64,000 nt of DNA from Phlyctochytrium arcticum (taxonomy: Eukaryota > Chytridiomycota > Chytridiomycetes > Chytridiales > Chytridiaceae), in NCBI GenBank assembly GCA_025602905.1, contig JAHLKI010000002.1, positions 310,001 through 374,000 on the forward strand, in the 5' to 3' direction. The position numbers were made by a program, and so were the translations under genes. Under the pieces are notes generated by a model that ran no database searches, had not been told where the DNA came from, and saw nothing but the letters and a program-made list of their open reading frames with translations. This document shows positions 1 through 13,752 of this stretch, one piece after another; within the stretch, counting starts at the first letter, position 1, and the number at the start of each line of letters is the position of its first letter.

Positions 1-389
1 ACATGGAATATGGGTAACGGAAAGAAAGATAGAGGGACTAAACTAATTTGTTCAACGAACGAGACGCCAAACAGTTCGGGGATCTGATGTCGGTGGAGCT
101 CAATCTGGGAACGACACAAGAAGTCCTATGTGTGTTTCCAACACGGTCAGGATCGGCGTCTGTTGGATCACTGACCCAAACGTAGTTCGCAGCTGAAACG
201 TAGGTTGAGGAGACCCAAGAAATGAAATCACCACCGTCCAGCAATGTAAATGACGAGAGATATTCTATCTACTGTAACGTACAGGTCTCAAATGTATCCT
301 AAACTCCTATGCTTCCTGATCTATGTGCACAACCCATGCATGCGATGACAAAATGAAATGATAAACAATTCTACAGATGCAAAGTGCGA
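1..389. other. 3' flank, no gene seen
   Basis: This stretch lies downstream of the minus-strand carboxylase gene. Short open frames exist on both strands but none has recognisable protein features. It is read as 3' untranslated or intergenic DNA. Confidence 0.5.
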
Positions 390-2810
<2,421 letters not shown>

Positions 2811-3533
2811 TGCTGTTGCTGCGAGGGGTTGCGGAAGGGTGCAAAGTGTGCAAAAGTGGATGGCGAGCAGAAGATGGCCAAAGGACTTTTTCCGGCAGCG
2901 CGGAACGGTGCTCACATGTCCAAAGGTGTTGTTTCCTTTAGGAGCTGCTTGGGAGCTTACTTTACGATGCTTTTACTTGTGAAGTTATGCTCTAACTTCA
3001 TAACATTAATCATTTGTTAACACTTTTATTATGAAAACGTATGGAACGGACAACAATTACAATTTTGGTGATGTTTATTATATGAACCGGGCTCATCAGC
3101 GAGTTCTGCTATTTGTAAGCTACGTACATCGATTCCAACAACATGCATCCGAAACAATAGACTCAAATCAACTCAAGTTGACCTTAAATTGGCCTATCTA
3201 TACGAGTAGTCAAGAGTCTGAATGACATATTTGCAATGGAAACGGGCATATCTTCCAGTGCTTGTATTTATCCACATCCATGTACTTTCACTAGTGAAAT
3301 GATGAATAATGATGAATAACACATTTGTAGATGAAGATTCACGAATGATTAGTATGTCCAAGTATCCTTGAGAATTAGATCTGTAGATGGTAGAGCAGCA
3401 AGTTACGGTAAAGGTTAAGTTAATCAACTTGCGTAGGGATCTACCCTTATGCAGGTACTACCGAACGAATGAGTTGCAGAATTATAGTGCGGCGAAAGAT
3501 AGTTATTCGTCTGTTTTTCCCCGGTGTTATACA
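2811..3533. other. Divergent intergenic region
   Basis: This interval separates the start of the minus-strand carboxylase gene from the start of the plus-strand kinase gene, so it should hold both promoters. It is AT-rich around 2990-3420. No protein-like frame or recognisable regulatory motif was seen. Confidence 0.45.
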
Positions 3534-6225
3534 ATGGCTACAGTCGGCAGACAAAAATTTGATCAGCTTCGGGATAAGTTGCAGGCGTTGGACCTGAAAG
3601 AGAAAGTATGTGCACTATCTGTCATCACTTGTGTTTGGTTTCTGCTCAGCTCACAAAACTGTCATGTAGCTTGATGACTTTTACGGAACCGTAAAGGATG
3701 CGTCTCGTCGAGCAGGAGGCACAATTCGACAACGTGGGAATCGGCCAAAACTTCCTGGAAAATTTCGCAGCACTGACAGCTTGGATGACCGCAGGCGAAG
3801 CTCCTCCAATACCAATGATGCTCCTGTTGGCAACACGCTTCACGGGCATCGTGCACTTCCGGTAGAAAATGGAGCGCTTCCAAAGCGCAGCGCAAAATCT
3901 GTGTATTCCAAACTTGGAATCGCAAAATCGCTTCCACTGTTGAATGTGATGAGTGCTACAAAGCTTAGCCGGGGCGAAAAGGGCGATCAAGCACGAAAGA
4001 GTAAGGATCTCAAACGTAAAGTCAAGTCAGGCACCGTCGAGCTATTGGGCCAAGGCGGGTTCTCCCGCGTGGTAAAAGTAAAATTGGACGATGGGCTGGT
4101 CGTTGCGGTCAAGGTCCACGAACGACAAAAGAATGAGACAAAATACCAATTCAAGGCACGGGTCTCGCGAGAAATGGCAACAATGCAAAAAGTCTCTGAT
4201 CATCCAAATGTGATAAAAGTGAGTATTTTCTTATCCGTCACCGATACCACAATACTAAGACAGTCGCAGTCAATAGAAACGATTGATGGCGTGAAGCGCG
4301 TATACTCTATTCTGGAATATGCTATGGGTGGCAGTTTGGAGGAGATCATGTCTGCAGCAGTGGGTAAGGAGAAGTGTCTGCTTGAGTGTCCTCCTTTGTC
4401 TTTTCTCATGCTCATTGACCGTATTCTAGGAGCCATGCCTTTAAACGAACTTCTCTGCAACTTTAAAAAATTAGTATTGGTGCTGTCTTATCTTCATACG
4501 CAGAATATAGTTCACAGGGACATTAAGCCGGGTATGTCGTGTTTTTGCTGCGCTATATTTCTTTGCGCAGCAAATAATTTTTCATCAGGAAACGTCCTTT
4601 TCACATCCGGAGGGATTCTGAAACTTTCCGACTTTGGATCTGCAGCTAACACGGAAAACGCCATTCACATTCTCACCTCCTTTGGCGTTACAGATTTGTG
4701 GTCCGCACCCGAGGCGTCTCGGTCCGGTAATACCGCAAATCTCATCACCTCCTGTCCGACCAGTCCGACCAGCCCGACCGACACAAGTGCTAGCACATCT
4801 TTGAGTACGGTAATGTCTACAGACTTACCCCTAAGTGAAGTTACCGCCGATATCGCCCGATCGACAACACCCACCCCGCTGCATATTCTCACCAAACTGG
4901 ACGTGTACTCATGTGGGGTATTGTTTCTGCTCATGTTTTGGGGATATGAAAAGATGGATGCATGGCTTGCCCCGGGCATGCACCCGGTCAAGAATTCGGA
5001 AGGATTCCCCGTAGATCATCCTTCAATTCAAGAACTCCCCGCCCACCTCCAGACCGTGGTATTGAAACTCCTTCAGAGGGATCCTGCAAATCGGATCTCA
5101 TTGGCCGAACTAGAAGCAGATCCTTGGTTCAAGGCCATCAAAGTGTGTAAAGATGTGAGAGGCTCTCAAAATCTAGCCTCCCAAGGGGATATACCAAGTT
5201 CCACTGGCAGTGGGGTGGTAACGGGCAATGAGGAAACATCAGCCGAAGTGCTCCATGCGCATACCCTTGAGCAGATGATGAGCGCCAATAAAACACCCGC
5301 AGCGCCTATACGCCATCGTCGTCATCTGTCCATTGTGAACGCCGAATCAATAAGAGTCCCTCAGCCACCCACCATTGTGGAGGTTGCAGAAACCAAGCCG
5401 GCACATGTCGTAGCTGCTACTCCGGTATTTCAGGTTGGCTCTATGCCTGATGTTCCCGTTTTTCGTGGCAAACGAGCCGCCAGTCCTGTTCTTGGAGACG
5501 ATCAAGCCTCAGTAGTTAGTGCTTGGAGCCAATCGGCTCCAGTGCAGTCACCTAGCGGGTTGATTGCCGAAGTGGCGCCATCCATCTCCCTAGCAAAATC
5601 GTTTGAAGACGGAGTGGATGCATTTGCCACAGCCAACCACGATTCGTTAGACGCTTTGGCCGCAACGCCTGCTAGCCCCTCCCTTTCGATTCACCCAGCT
5701 ATTGCACCATCACGTTCCTCTTCAAGGAACCCGTCGGGTCCCACCCCACTATTCCCTGTCCCAACAGAGCCACTACCTCCCCTTCCAACCAAGGATGTTT
5801 CAGCTCCTCCTCTTCCACCCAAAGACGCGACATTACCTCGCCTGCCCTCAAAGGAGAATCTCCGCCTATCCATCTCCTTCTCTCCCGAGTCAGAAAAAAG
5901 CTTTTCGTTCTCAGGACTAGATACCCAGATCGCGGAGGACGTCAAGGTCAAGTACAATCCATCTCCCATTAACATTATTACAAGATCCTCTCCTGAAAGT
6001 GTCAGAATGCCGCTTGAAACATCCAATACAACCTCCAATGCTACGTCCTCCATTCTCTTCTCACCCGCATCTCTAGCTGCTCTGACGACTCTTCCAGACG
6101 TCTCTAAAGACCCATCCAGTAACCGTCCGACAGAGCCTCAAGCAGACATTATATCTACATCCCCACTAGTGGACTATGAAAGTCCGGAATTGGCCTGGTA
6201 CCGCAACGCGACATTAAACATATAA
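3534..6225 (+). CDS. Serine/threonine protein kinase with long proline-rich tail
   Basis: Exon 1 (3534-3605) starts at an ATG and encodes 24 residues, MATVGRQKFDQLRDKLQALD and on. It splices to 3670. Further introns lie at about 4219-4263 or 4269 (in frame), 4374-4429 and 4532-4588. The kinase domain shows a glycine loop (LGQGGFSRVVKV), the VAVKVH lysine, HRDIKPGN with the catalytic Asp, DFGSA, and WSAPEAS as the APE-like motif, followed by KLDVYSCGVLF of helix F. An insert rich in Ser, Thr and Pro (PTSPTSPTDT) separates the APE motif from helix F. The C-terminal half is long and unstructured, with PPLPTK and PPLPPKD repeats that could bind SH3 domains, so it may be a signalling or scaffolded kinase. 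The subfamily was not identified. An SH3 protein is encoded nearby at 9.1 kb, but a link between them is speculation. Confidence 0.85.
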
Positions 6226-7235
6226 ATCACATTTTGAGAATAAGACCGTACAAAGATTACTTGTCAAGTAGTGACGATATGTCTCATATTTACAAGCCCA
6301 CAGTATAGCCTCATCTTTTGTAAAAATGGGCATGAATCAGCAGGATGCAAACACACCATGACAGCGTCTGCGACCTGATCCTCACCCTTATAGCTCTTAT
6401 TGGGATTATTACATTCCTCATTTAAACGAGCTTTGATTTTAGAATGGATGAATAAATATCCGCCCTACACGATAACAGTTCTATGAATGAGCACTAGTCA
6501 ACTTGTGATGAGCGAGATTTTGTTGTAGCTATATACAGTACGTCAAAGGCATTTGTGATATCTATATACAGCTGTGCGTTATCATTACCAGGAACTTGTA
6601 TTGTGTACTGGTGCAGTTCTCAAAGCGACACTGGCGATAAAGATATTCTCCTACTTCCTTGTGCATCGATGCAGATGAACTGACAGTTTTGTGTGCTGCT
6701 GGCTTTAAAATCGCATGCACAACTTTAATGTGTATGATGAAAGTGAAGCGACAAAACTACCACCACAATACGGGCCTTCAAGAGCCTCTTGCGACGACTT
6801 CCCAAATTCATGCATCTTCTGATGGCCCCGAAGAATGGGAAATGCATAATTGATAATGTCTTCCTTCAGGGGTAGCAGTCCGGAAGCTGCTTTGAAGCGG
6901 GAGTAGCTGTGATCTTGACACAATCATCAAACGCAATGTTCCTCGGTTCCTATTTTTATCCTAGATTTTTTGGACGTCCCAATGGAGTCTGGACACACGG
7001 TTGTCAGTAGTGACGCGCTGGGGTGTCGCGTGGGAAAGTGCGGGGGCCGCTGCGCAGACATCGTCCGAATTGGCATAAATTACGCTTTTGTCCGAACAGT
7101 ACCCGTCCGAAGATTTGCCGAATATGCCAACTGGCAAACTCCGCTACCATTTCGATAGCATTTTAACATTTCAACACTCCAAGTACTGCCAGCCTCCGCT
7201 TTTAACCTTGGGCTTCCACTTTCAACGCTGAAAAC
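6226..7235. other. Intergenic, no gene seen
   Basis: This holds the 3' flank of the kinase gene and the promoter region of the Psf1 gene. Small open frames (for example 6659-6853 and 6970-7158) lack any recognisable domain and look like chance frames. Confidence 0.45.
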
Positions 7236-7895
7236 ATGTCTCTTTACGGTGACGATGCCCTCAAGCTGGTTCGGGACTGCAAGAGAACGGCCAACAATCC
7301 GTCGCTGCCGCCTTACCGAGACGACCTGGTCCGCAATGTTATCCTTGAACTACGACATTTGGAAAAATCATTGAGGGAGCTTATAGCCAAGCGCGGAGAG
7401 GTGCTGCGGGACTCTGAACACAGAATGTCTGAGGATAATATGCCAGGACAGCCAACTGTCGCGGGATTAACAGTTGCGGCGACCATGCATAATCTGTCAT
7501 TACGACGGTCAAAGAGATGCCTACTGGCGTACTTGCGACACCGGATAGATCGCTTGACCGAGACCTTGTGGTCACTGGGCGGCGGGCCGTCAGCTTCGTC
7601 GGTCGCATCTATTCCTCCAGATGTCCGTCGCAACCTTTCTTCCGCAGAGAGTGACTTTATGATGGCGTATGCCGGAATTGTGGGAGAGTATCGTGGCAAG
7701 TTTTTGGAAGTTGATTTCGGAGCGGCTATGATCCCACCAAGAGATTTATTCGTAGAAGTACGAGTTGTCAAGGAATGTGGGGAGGTTATGACAGAGAATG
7801 GGGCCGTCAGGCTAGTCAAAGACAGTCAGCACTATCTTCGGAGGACGGATGTTGAACATTTCATCACAGCGGGATATCTGAAGCACATTGACTGA
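7236..7895 (+). CDS. PSF1: GINS complex subunit Psf1
   Basis: Psf1 is one of four subunits of the GINS complex, which joins Cdc45 and MCM2-7 to form the replicative helicase. The reading frame is uninterrupted and 219 residues long, close to the usual 200-220 of the family. The N-terminus MSLYGDDALKLVRDCKR and LPPYRDDLVRNVILELRHLE match the Psf1 helical A-domain. The C-terminal end, RDLFVEVRVVKECGEVMTEN followed by LVKDSQHYLRRTDVEHFITA, matches the small B-domain through which Psf1 contacts Cdc45 and polymerase epsilon. The ATG at 7236 starts exactly where family members start. It lies downstream of the kinase gene on the same strand with about 1 kb between them. Confidence 0.92.
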   Translation: MSLYGDDALKLVRDCKRTANNPSLPPYRDDLVRNVILELRHLEKSLRELIAKRGEVLRDSEHRMSEDNMPGQPTVAGLTVAATMHNLSLRRSKRCLLAYLRHRIDRLTETLWSLGGGPSASSVASIPPDVRRNLSSAESDFMMAYAGIVGEYRGKFLEVDFGAAMIPPRDLFVEVRVVKECGEVMTENGAVRLVKDSQHYLRRTDVEHFITAGYLKHID

Positions 7896-9078
7896 GATAC
7901 ATCAACTGAGGAGAAAGCGTCGCCATAAGTTGGGGACTGCAACAAACCAGCCGCTCTTCATCATTCAATATATCTCAACATTGCAGTAGCCGGGGGGTTT
8001 GTCGGTCAGACTACCATAAATCCACCTCTGAACCATCTCCCTCAACTATCCTAGCGGCATTCATGACACAGGGAGGTTTGCCAACCACTTTCCCCGACCA
8101 AGACACAAGCAGGGCGCCGTCTTGCATGGGGCCGGTGCGTCCATCTCGATTCTACCACACCAACAGTCAGTCAAAAGCCAGGTCAAGAGCATCATTAGCA
8201 GCGGATACTTTTGCATCTATACACATCTAGAGAATTTAGAACATCATCATTCAGATTAATAGAACAATGCCATTCGATAGCACGCGCTGTTCTAATATAG
8301 GATCAAGCTTAACTTTTGGAGCCCTCCGAATCGCTTTGTTTTCATTATCACTGGCGCCCTGGAACCGGTTTCGCGACTTGGGCTTTGAAGGAGCGTCAGC
8401 CAAAGACTCCCCAAAGTCAAAAAGTTACAGTCGACCAACGACCAAAACACCGGTAGGGGATTGGAAAAAAAGCATCAACCGCCAGCCAGCAAGTGAACGA
8501 CTGTCAAGCAACCTGCAAGCAACAAAGTGTCTTTGGAGCAGTGCTTTTACAGAGGTGGAATCCCTTCCCACTGGTCATTTGAAGTGTCAATTGACTTGCC
8601 GCGGGCGGAGCAAGAGCAAGCAAGCACAGTCGGACGAGTTTCGCCCTGAATTGAACCAGACAAAGTCTCGACAGACCCAAGGGACCCACCGGAGCACCGG
8701 AGCAGCAGAAGCACTGAGCAGGAACTCACCTCGAATATCTCTCTGCTTTCTCTAGCAGCTGCAAGCCCACCAGAAGCCCGCCCTGGTAACGGAATCAGTT
8801 TTAACGACTACTTATTGTGCAATTGAGGTGGGATAGGGATACACTCAACTCTCAGCATACCCAACATTCTTCGATTTACGCAAGTGGAAGGTCGTGTCAG
8901 CCTGTGTTTGCCAAAGATTATCGAGATCGACTGAAGAATTGTGGAATACCGGAGCAACGAAACTCGCAGGGTGCATGAGGGTGGATGGGAGAAGTAGGCT
9001 GTGCTTGAGAGTCTAGGTCATCCTGAGCTGGTGTATCCATCATTTCGTGGAGTTGACAGGCCGATAGCAACACAAGCC
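7896..9078. other. Intergenic / possible long 5' leader with an upstream ORF
   Basis: This is about 1.2 kb before the arrestin/SH3 gene. An ATG-started frame of 162 codons runs from 8267 to 8755. Its product is rich in Ser, Lys and Arg and has no recognisable domain. It could be an upstream ORF in a long leader, an unknown gene, or chance. The evidence does not allow a choice. Confidence 0.35.
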
Positions 9079-12000
9079 ATGGGCGGGTTCAAAGACAAAC
9101 CAAAGCGTTCGCTCTTTGGCCTATCGTTTTTTGGCAGCCCTGGCAACTCCACAAGCAGTAACAGCAACAAGCAAAAATCTTCTCACATATCTCCACTAGC
9201 CCCTGCCAAAGCATCAGGGACGTACACTTCACGACACTCCCGGTCACCCTCAGAAACCTCAGATACAACCAACCCGTCCATAGCACATTCCACATCGTCA
9301 GATTATCAACACGGCAGAGAATCGGGTCAACCGTCCCGCGTTTCCCTCGAATCCACCTCATCGAGAAAGAGCAAAAGTCCGTCGATGCGGTCCAGACGAT
9401 TGTCTGCTATCAGTGGTCGGCTCTTTGATCGAGGGAAAGGCGAAGCAGCTCCCCCTCCCGATGTTGTGCGACCGGGGGAAGCAGAATCCCCCCAACAATC
9501 CCAGCAACACCAGTCCGAATATCCAGCATCATCTTCATCCTCGTCATCACATCCCCATCGTCAATCGCATCGCATTATTTACAAATCACACAGTCAAGTC
9601 ACTTTACAGTCCGCATTAGGATCCGAGGGGGGACTATCCGCCAAGTCTGAACCACCCCCAAGTGTTCGAACTCCAGTGTCTCTAGGGCATCCTATTCTCT
9701 TTTATCTAAACGAAGAAGCCGGTCTTGTCGTTCAACTATATTTTGAAGAGCATTGCCCGCACGCTGTTGCTCCACCTTCCACTCCCAACTCTACCCAACC
9801 CACACGCGTTCCAATACTTAGAATGCCACATATGGCCAAACGGCTCAATGGCACCCTTCGTATAATAAATAACCGCCACGCCTTCATCAGTCAACGTTTG
9901 TCTGTCATATTGTTTACCGGTCAGGGCCGGACCAATGTCAACCCCTCAGATCCAGAAGCACCTTCGGCTGCTGGCATGCATATATTGCCCATTGCTCGCA
10001 GTGCTACGCATATTTGGCAGGAGGCGGTCCAGGTGGATGTGGGCACCCATGATTTCCGTTTCTCGCTACCTTTGTCAGGCGGAATACCTCCTTCCCTGCA
10101 AGCATTTTCGGCTGCTCACGCCCATCGAGAAGATATCAGCCACATTGTGTTTCTCAAGTTGCGCAGAAAAGATGGTCCGCACGCTGTCAGCCGCACTGAG
10201 TTGGCCTTACAGCCTTGCCCCGTGGACGATGTTGTTTTGGTGCATGATCGGCGCGTCAAGACAGAAGCTGGGGCAGTGGCAGATGGTAAGTTTTAAGAAC
10301 AGTAGCCTTTATTTGTATTGTGCATTTTGACTAACGGTTGCATGAAAAGGTTTAATACTGTTTCGCGCGGAAGTCCCTGAAGTGGCAAACGTAGATACCC
10401 AGGCTATCGAGGTCTATTTTCAAGCTGTGCCTAGCGGTGCTCCTAACAATTGCGTCATCATTGATTCATTGGAATGCTGCTGGAAGGAGAAGGTTATGTT
10501 CAGAAAGGCGAATGCCGGATCTTTCAACCGTCTGGATCGACCCTTGCACCCATCTTTGAGCAAGCACTTGGCTCACTCTGTCCCGGATGCGCCAGTGCGC
10601 TTTGTATCTCAGTTTAATGCAATGATTCAGCCAGATGGAATGACGGACAACATTCGCGTATCCCATGAAGTGGTTTTAACCATCAACTTCTTTGCAACAC
10701 CACTTGACTCACAGTTACACCAAGCTACCATTGCGATTCCAGTCCGCTTCGTGTGCTCAATGCATCAAGCGAGAGAGGAGCATTTGTTGGGAGACACACC
10801 CCTTGCTAATCTTTTCCATGCGCGAGCGGTAGCAGTGTCTAGAGCACTAGCGCCACAACAACAATACCAAGTTCCACTCGGTATGCCGCCAGCTATGCGG
10901 CAGCAAATGGCCACATCGAACGCGCAACTATTACCCCAGCAACCTCGCCCGCTGTCCATCCAACCCCCTGCCATTCAAGTGAGCCACGCCCCACGCACTC
11001 CTCCGTTGGTGAACGTTACCGCGCCGGAGCCTGTGGCGCCCAGACCCAGACATGCGGCTGGTGAAAAGTATCGCTCGCAGTTTCCATTTCAGGCTACTGA
11101 CCAGGACGAAATGTCATTGAATGTGGGCGATACAATACTCATTTGGGAATCGTTTGATGACGGATGGGCATCTGGCCAAAATTTGACGAGTAATACCGCG
11201 GGATTTTTCCCGCTCAACGCGTTGGGCGACGATGCTTGGAGAAATTCTGTAGCGTTCGCGGCCGGAATGCTCGCGCCGCCCGAGTCAATTGCTGGAAAGC
11301 TTTCTGTTCTTGGCCGTAAAGCATCCAGGCGAGTAGCCCCTCTGCAGGGACAAGACCGTTTTGGTGGACCCGAAGCAACCCAGGCATATGCACAACTCTT
11401 ACAGCACCAACAGCAGATACGTGCTCTGTCAGCTACTCCTACTTCCAGTGCAGGGGGAAGATCAAACGTCGATTCTGGAGTTGGCGGCCTGGCCAATGAC
11501 ATTCGTGACATGCGCATAAGCGATATGATTGCCCCAAGCGCGGAACCTTCCAGGTCCGCGAACGAAGGCCCTCCCGAAATGCGACCATCTCTCCCTGGTG
11601 GGTTGGGTGGAAGCAACGCTTCATTGCCACCCTTATACTCGGCCGAGCCACTCCCAACATCCAACTTGCCCCAATATGCCGGAATCCCTGGAACTATCAG
11701 TCAGACCGTTACTCCGGTTGCAAACTATGAGGGCATCTACGGACAGCAACTTGTCGCTTCGCCCCACGGACAGGAGTTGAACGCTTACCCCCTTACCAGC
11801 GACATGGGTCGCGGTACGCCAAGTGCCGAGTCGCGCTCCTTTAAACCGAAAGGTGAAGCTCCCTCCCGCACATACTCGCTTGAGCGGCACGACTCAAATT
11901 TGGATGATTCCAAAACGAAACTTGCCTCGGCTCGACCCCGTCACCAGTACAAGGTCGTTCGCGCTTTTATTCCGCAACAAAAAGGCCAAATTGAGGTCCG

Positions 12001-12979
12001 ATATGGCGACATTGTAGTTATCGATGAACAGCACGCGAATGGTTGGTGTCTTGGGGCAAATCTGGTTAGTGGTCACCATGGGCGATTTCCTACCTCGTCT
12101 GTGGACATGAAACCTGTACAAATGGATGTTTCGGAAAATATTCCATCCTTGCCTGCCGCCGCTGCCCCACAACAGCAATTGACCACGGAGCAGCGTCTGA
12201 CGGCGTCACTTTGGCAACAGCCTCATAATGGATCGACAAACTCTTTGAATCAACAGTCCACTCCACCGTCACAACAACAGCAGCACTCGCGTCAGCAGCC
12301 ACAGCAGTTCCAGCAGGAGCAGCACCTAATCGATGTACCACGATCGCGCCAGAATACACCGCCTCGCCAGTCATCCCCGTCCAAAGGGCAGAGGGACGAA
12401 GGCAAGGTCGCGTCCAATGGAGACGCCAATCTCCCAGCCCCCCAATTCGGCCACAGCTTTCTTGACTCTCTAGGCATGAGCTTTGGAAGCTCCCCGCCGC
12501 GATCGAGTAACAATTCCTCAAATACGGCAAATGGTAGCATATCCCAACAGACTACTGCAGAAAATGGCCGCAAGCCTTCAGGACCAAGTTTGTTCAAGCT
12601 TCCGAATAGCTCCAGATCTGCGCATGTTTTTCAGCAACAATCATCGCGCATCTCGGCGCCACCTGCCATCCGCGATGCGAACTCGTCAACGTCGACGAGA
12701 GGTCTGGGTCCACCGCAAGCTGATTATCGATCTCATCCCCACAGTGCTGACGCAGCACAACATCCACCACCAGAAACGTACATCGCACGTCCTGCTCACG
12801 ACACCAAGGACATCGATGGTCGGAGCGATATAACACCAGCCAGTCCGACCGCTGCCAAGGACTTATTAAGCATGCTGGATGGTGAGCTCGTACGGGGTAA
12901 AATTGACCCCAAGGAGTATATTGTACGTAGGGATGAAATTTTGGAGATGAGTCGAAAGGGGGTTTTGAGGGGGAGTTGA
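9079..12979 (+). CDS. Arrestin-like protein with two SH3 domains
   Basis: Two exons, 9079-10285 and 10350-12979, join in frame (GAT G / GT TTA) to give 1278 residues. The ATG at 9079 is chosen because the open frame further upstream has no ATG. Order of parts: a Ser-rich N-terminus (MGGFKDKPKRSLFGLSFFGS); a beta-rich region (about residues 195-560) that resembles paired arrestin N and C domains, including GTLRIINNRHAFISQRLSVI and VSHEVVLTINFF; a first SH3 domain (YRSQFPFQATDQDEMSLNVG with DGWASGQN); a disordered Gln/Ser/Pro linker; a second SH3 domain (YKVVRAFIPQQKGQIEVRYG with NGWCLGANL); a poly-Gln stretch; and a C-terminal helical segment (LLSMLDGELVRGKIDPKEY) like a SHOCT-type short domain. 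It is probably a membrane-trafficking or signalling adaptor. The arrestin and SHOCT assignments are inference; the SH3 calls are firm. Confidence 0.8.
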
Positions 12980-13752
12980 GAGCTTAATGTCTCTGGAACT
13001 TCTTTGTCATCCCGCCAACTTTTCCCACTGCGGGTCATCTATATACCTATTCGGATCCAAGTCTGTTTCCGGATCATCTCTTGCCTCCGAGCCAAGTTAT
13101 ATAATTTTATTCTAATTCAAAGAGTGGCCGAGATTATGTGCAGCGAGTAAAACCATTACCTGCAGGAAATATAGACAATCCTTCTGCTTCAGTGCCAAAG
13201 ACTTTTTCTTAGTGCTGGTAGTAGCCGGCAGGGACTAGAGTCCAGACTCCGATTTTATGACAGGGCTAAACAGCATCCCCCAGGCTATCATATTGGCAAT
13301 AGCATGCTGGTAGTTGCAGGATGTCTAGTCATATTTAGATGGGGCATCAGATAGATATCACGTCTCAGTGTCCGAGGCTTCCAGGAATCGGACATCCGCC
13401 CGCTCGTAAAACATTCATTCATCCATCCATCCATCCATCCATCAAAATCCGGCTAAGAGAATAATTTCAAAAATCAACAGCAATATCAGGCATCCATCGT
13501 TCCGTCCATCCATTTATGCATGCATCATATTTAGTAGACTAGCCTTGCCTAGACTTTCCTTTCGTGATGGTCCTGGGAAATATTCCGCGAACTTTCAAAA
13601 GCATCCGTGTCCCCGTGACTTACGCGCAGCACGGCAGGAGGTGAGCTCTGCGAGACGCTCCTGGCAATCGAGATCAGTGTCCGAATCTCGCTCCCAAAAC
13701 CACCACCACCCTATATCCCTCACCCGTTTGCACCACGAGATATCTGCCCAGC
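12980..13752. other. Intergenic with CATC microsatellite
   Basis: This holds the 3' flank of the SH3 gene and the CCT7 promoter. A short ATTC/ATCC tetranucleotide run lies at about 13411-13443. No protein-like frame was recognised. Confidence 0.5.

Noticed and set aside
38..244. Minus-strand 68-codon frame at the left edge as a gene
   Set aside because: No domain or splice context, and it overlaps what should be the 3' flank of the carboxylase gene.
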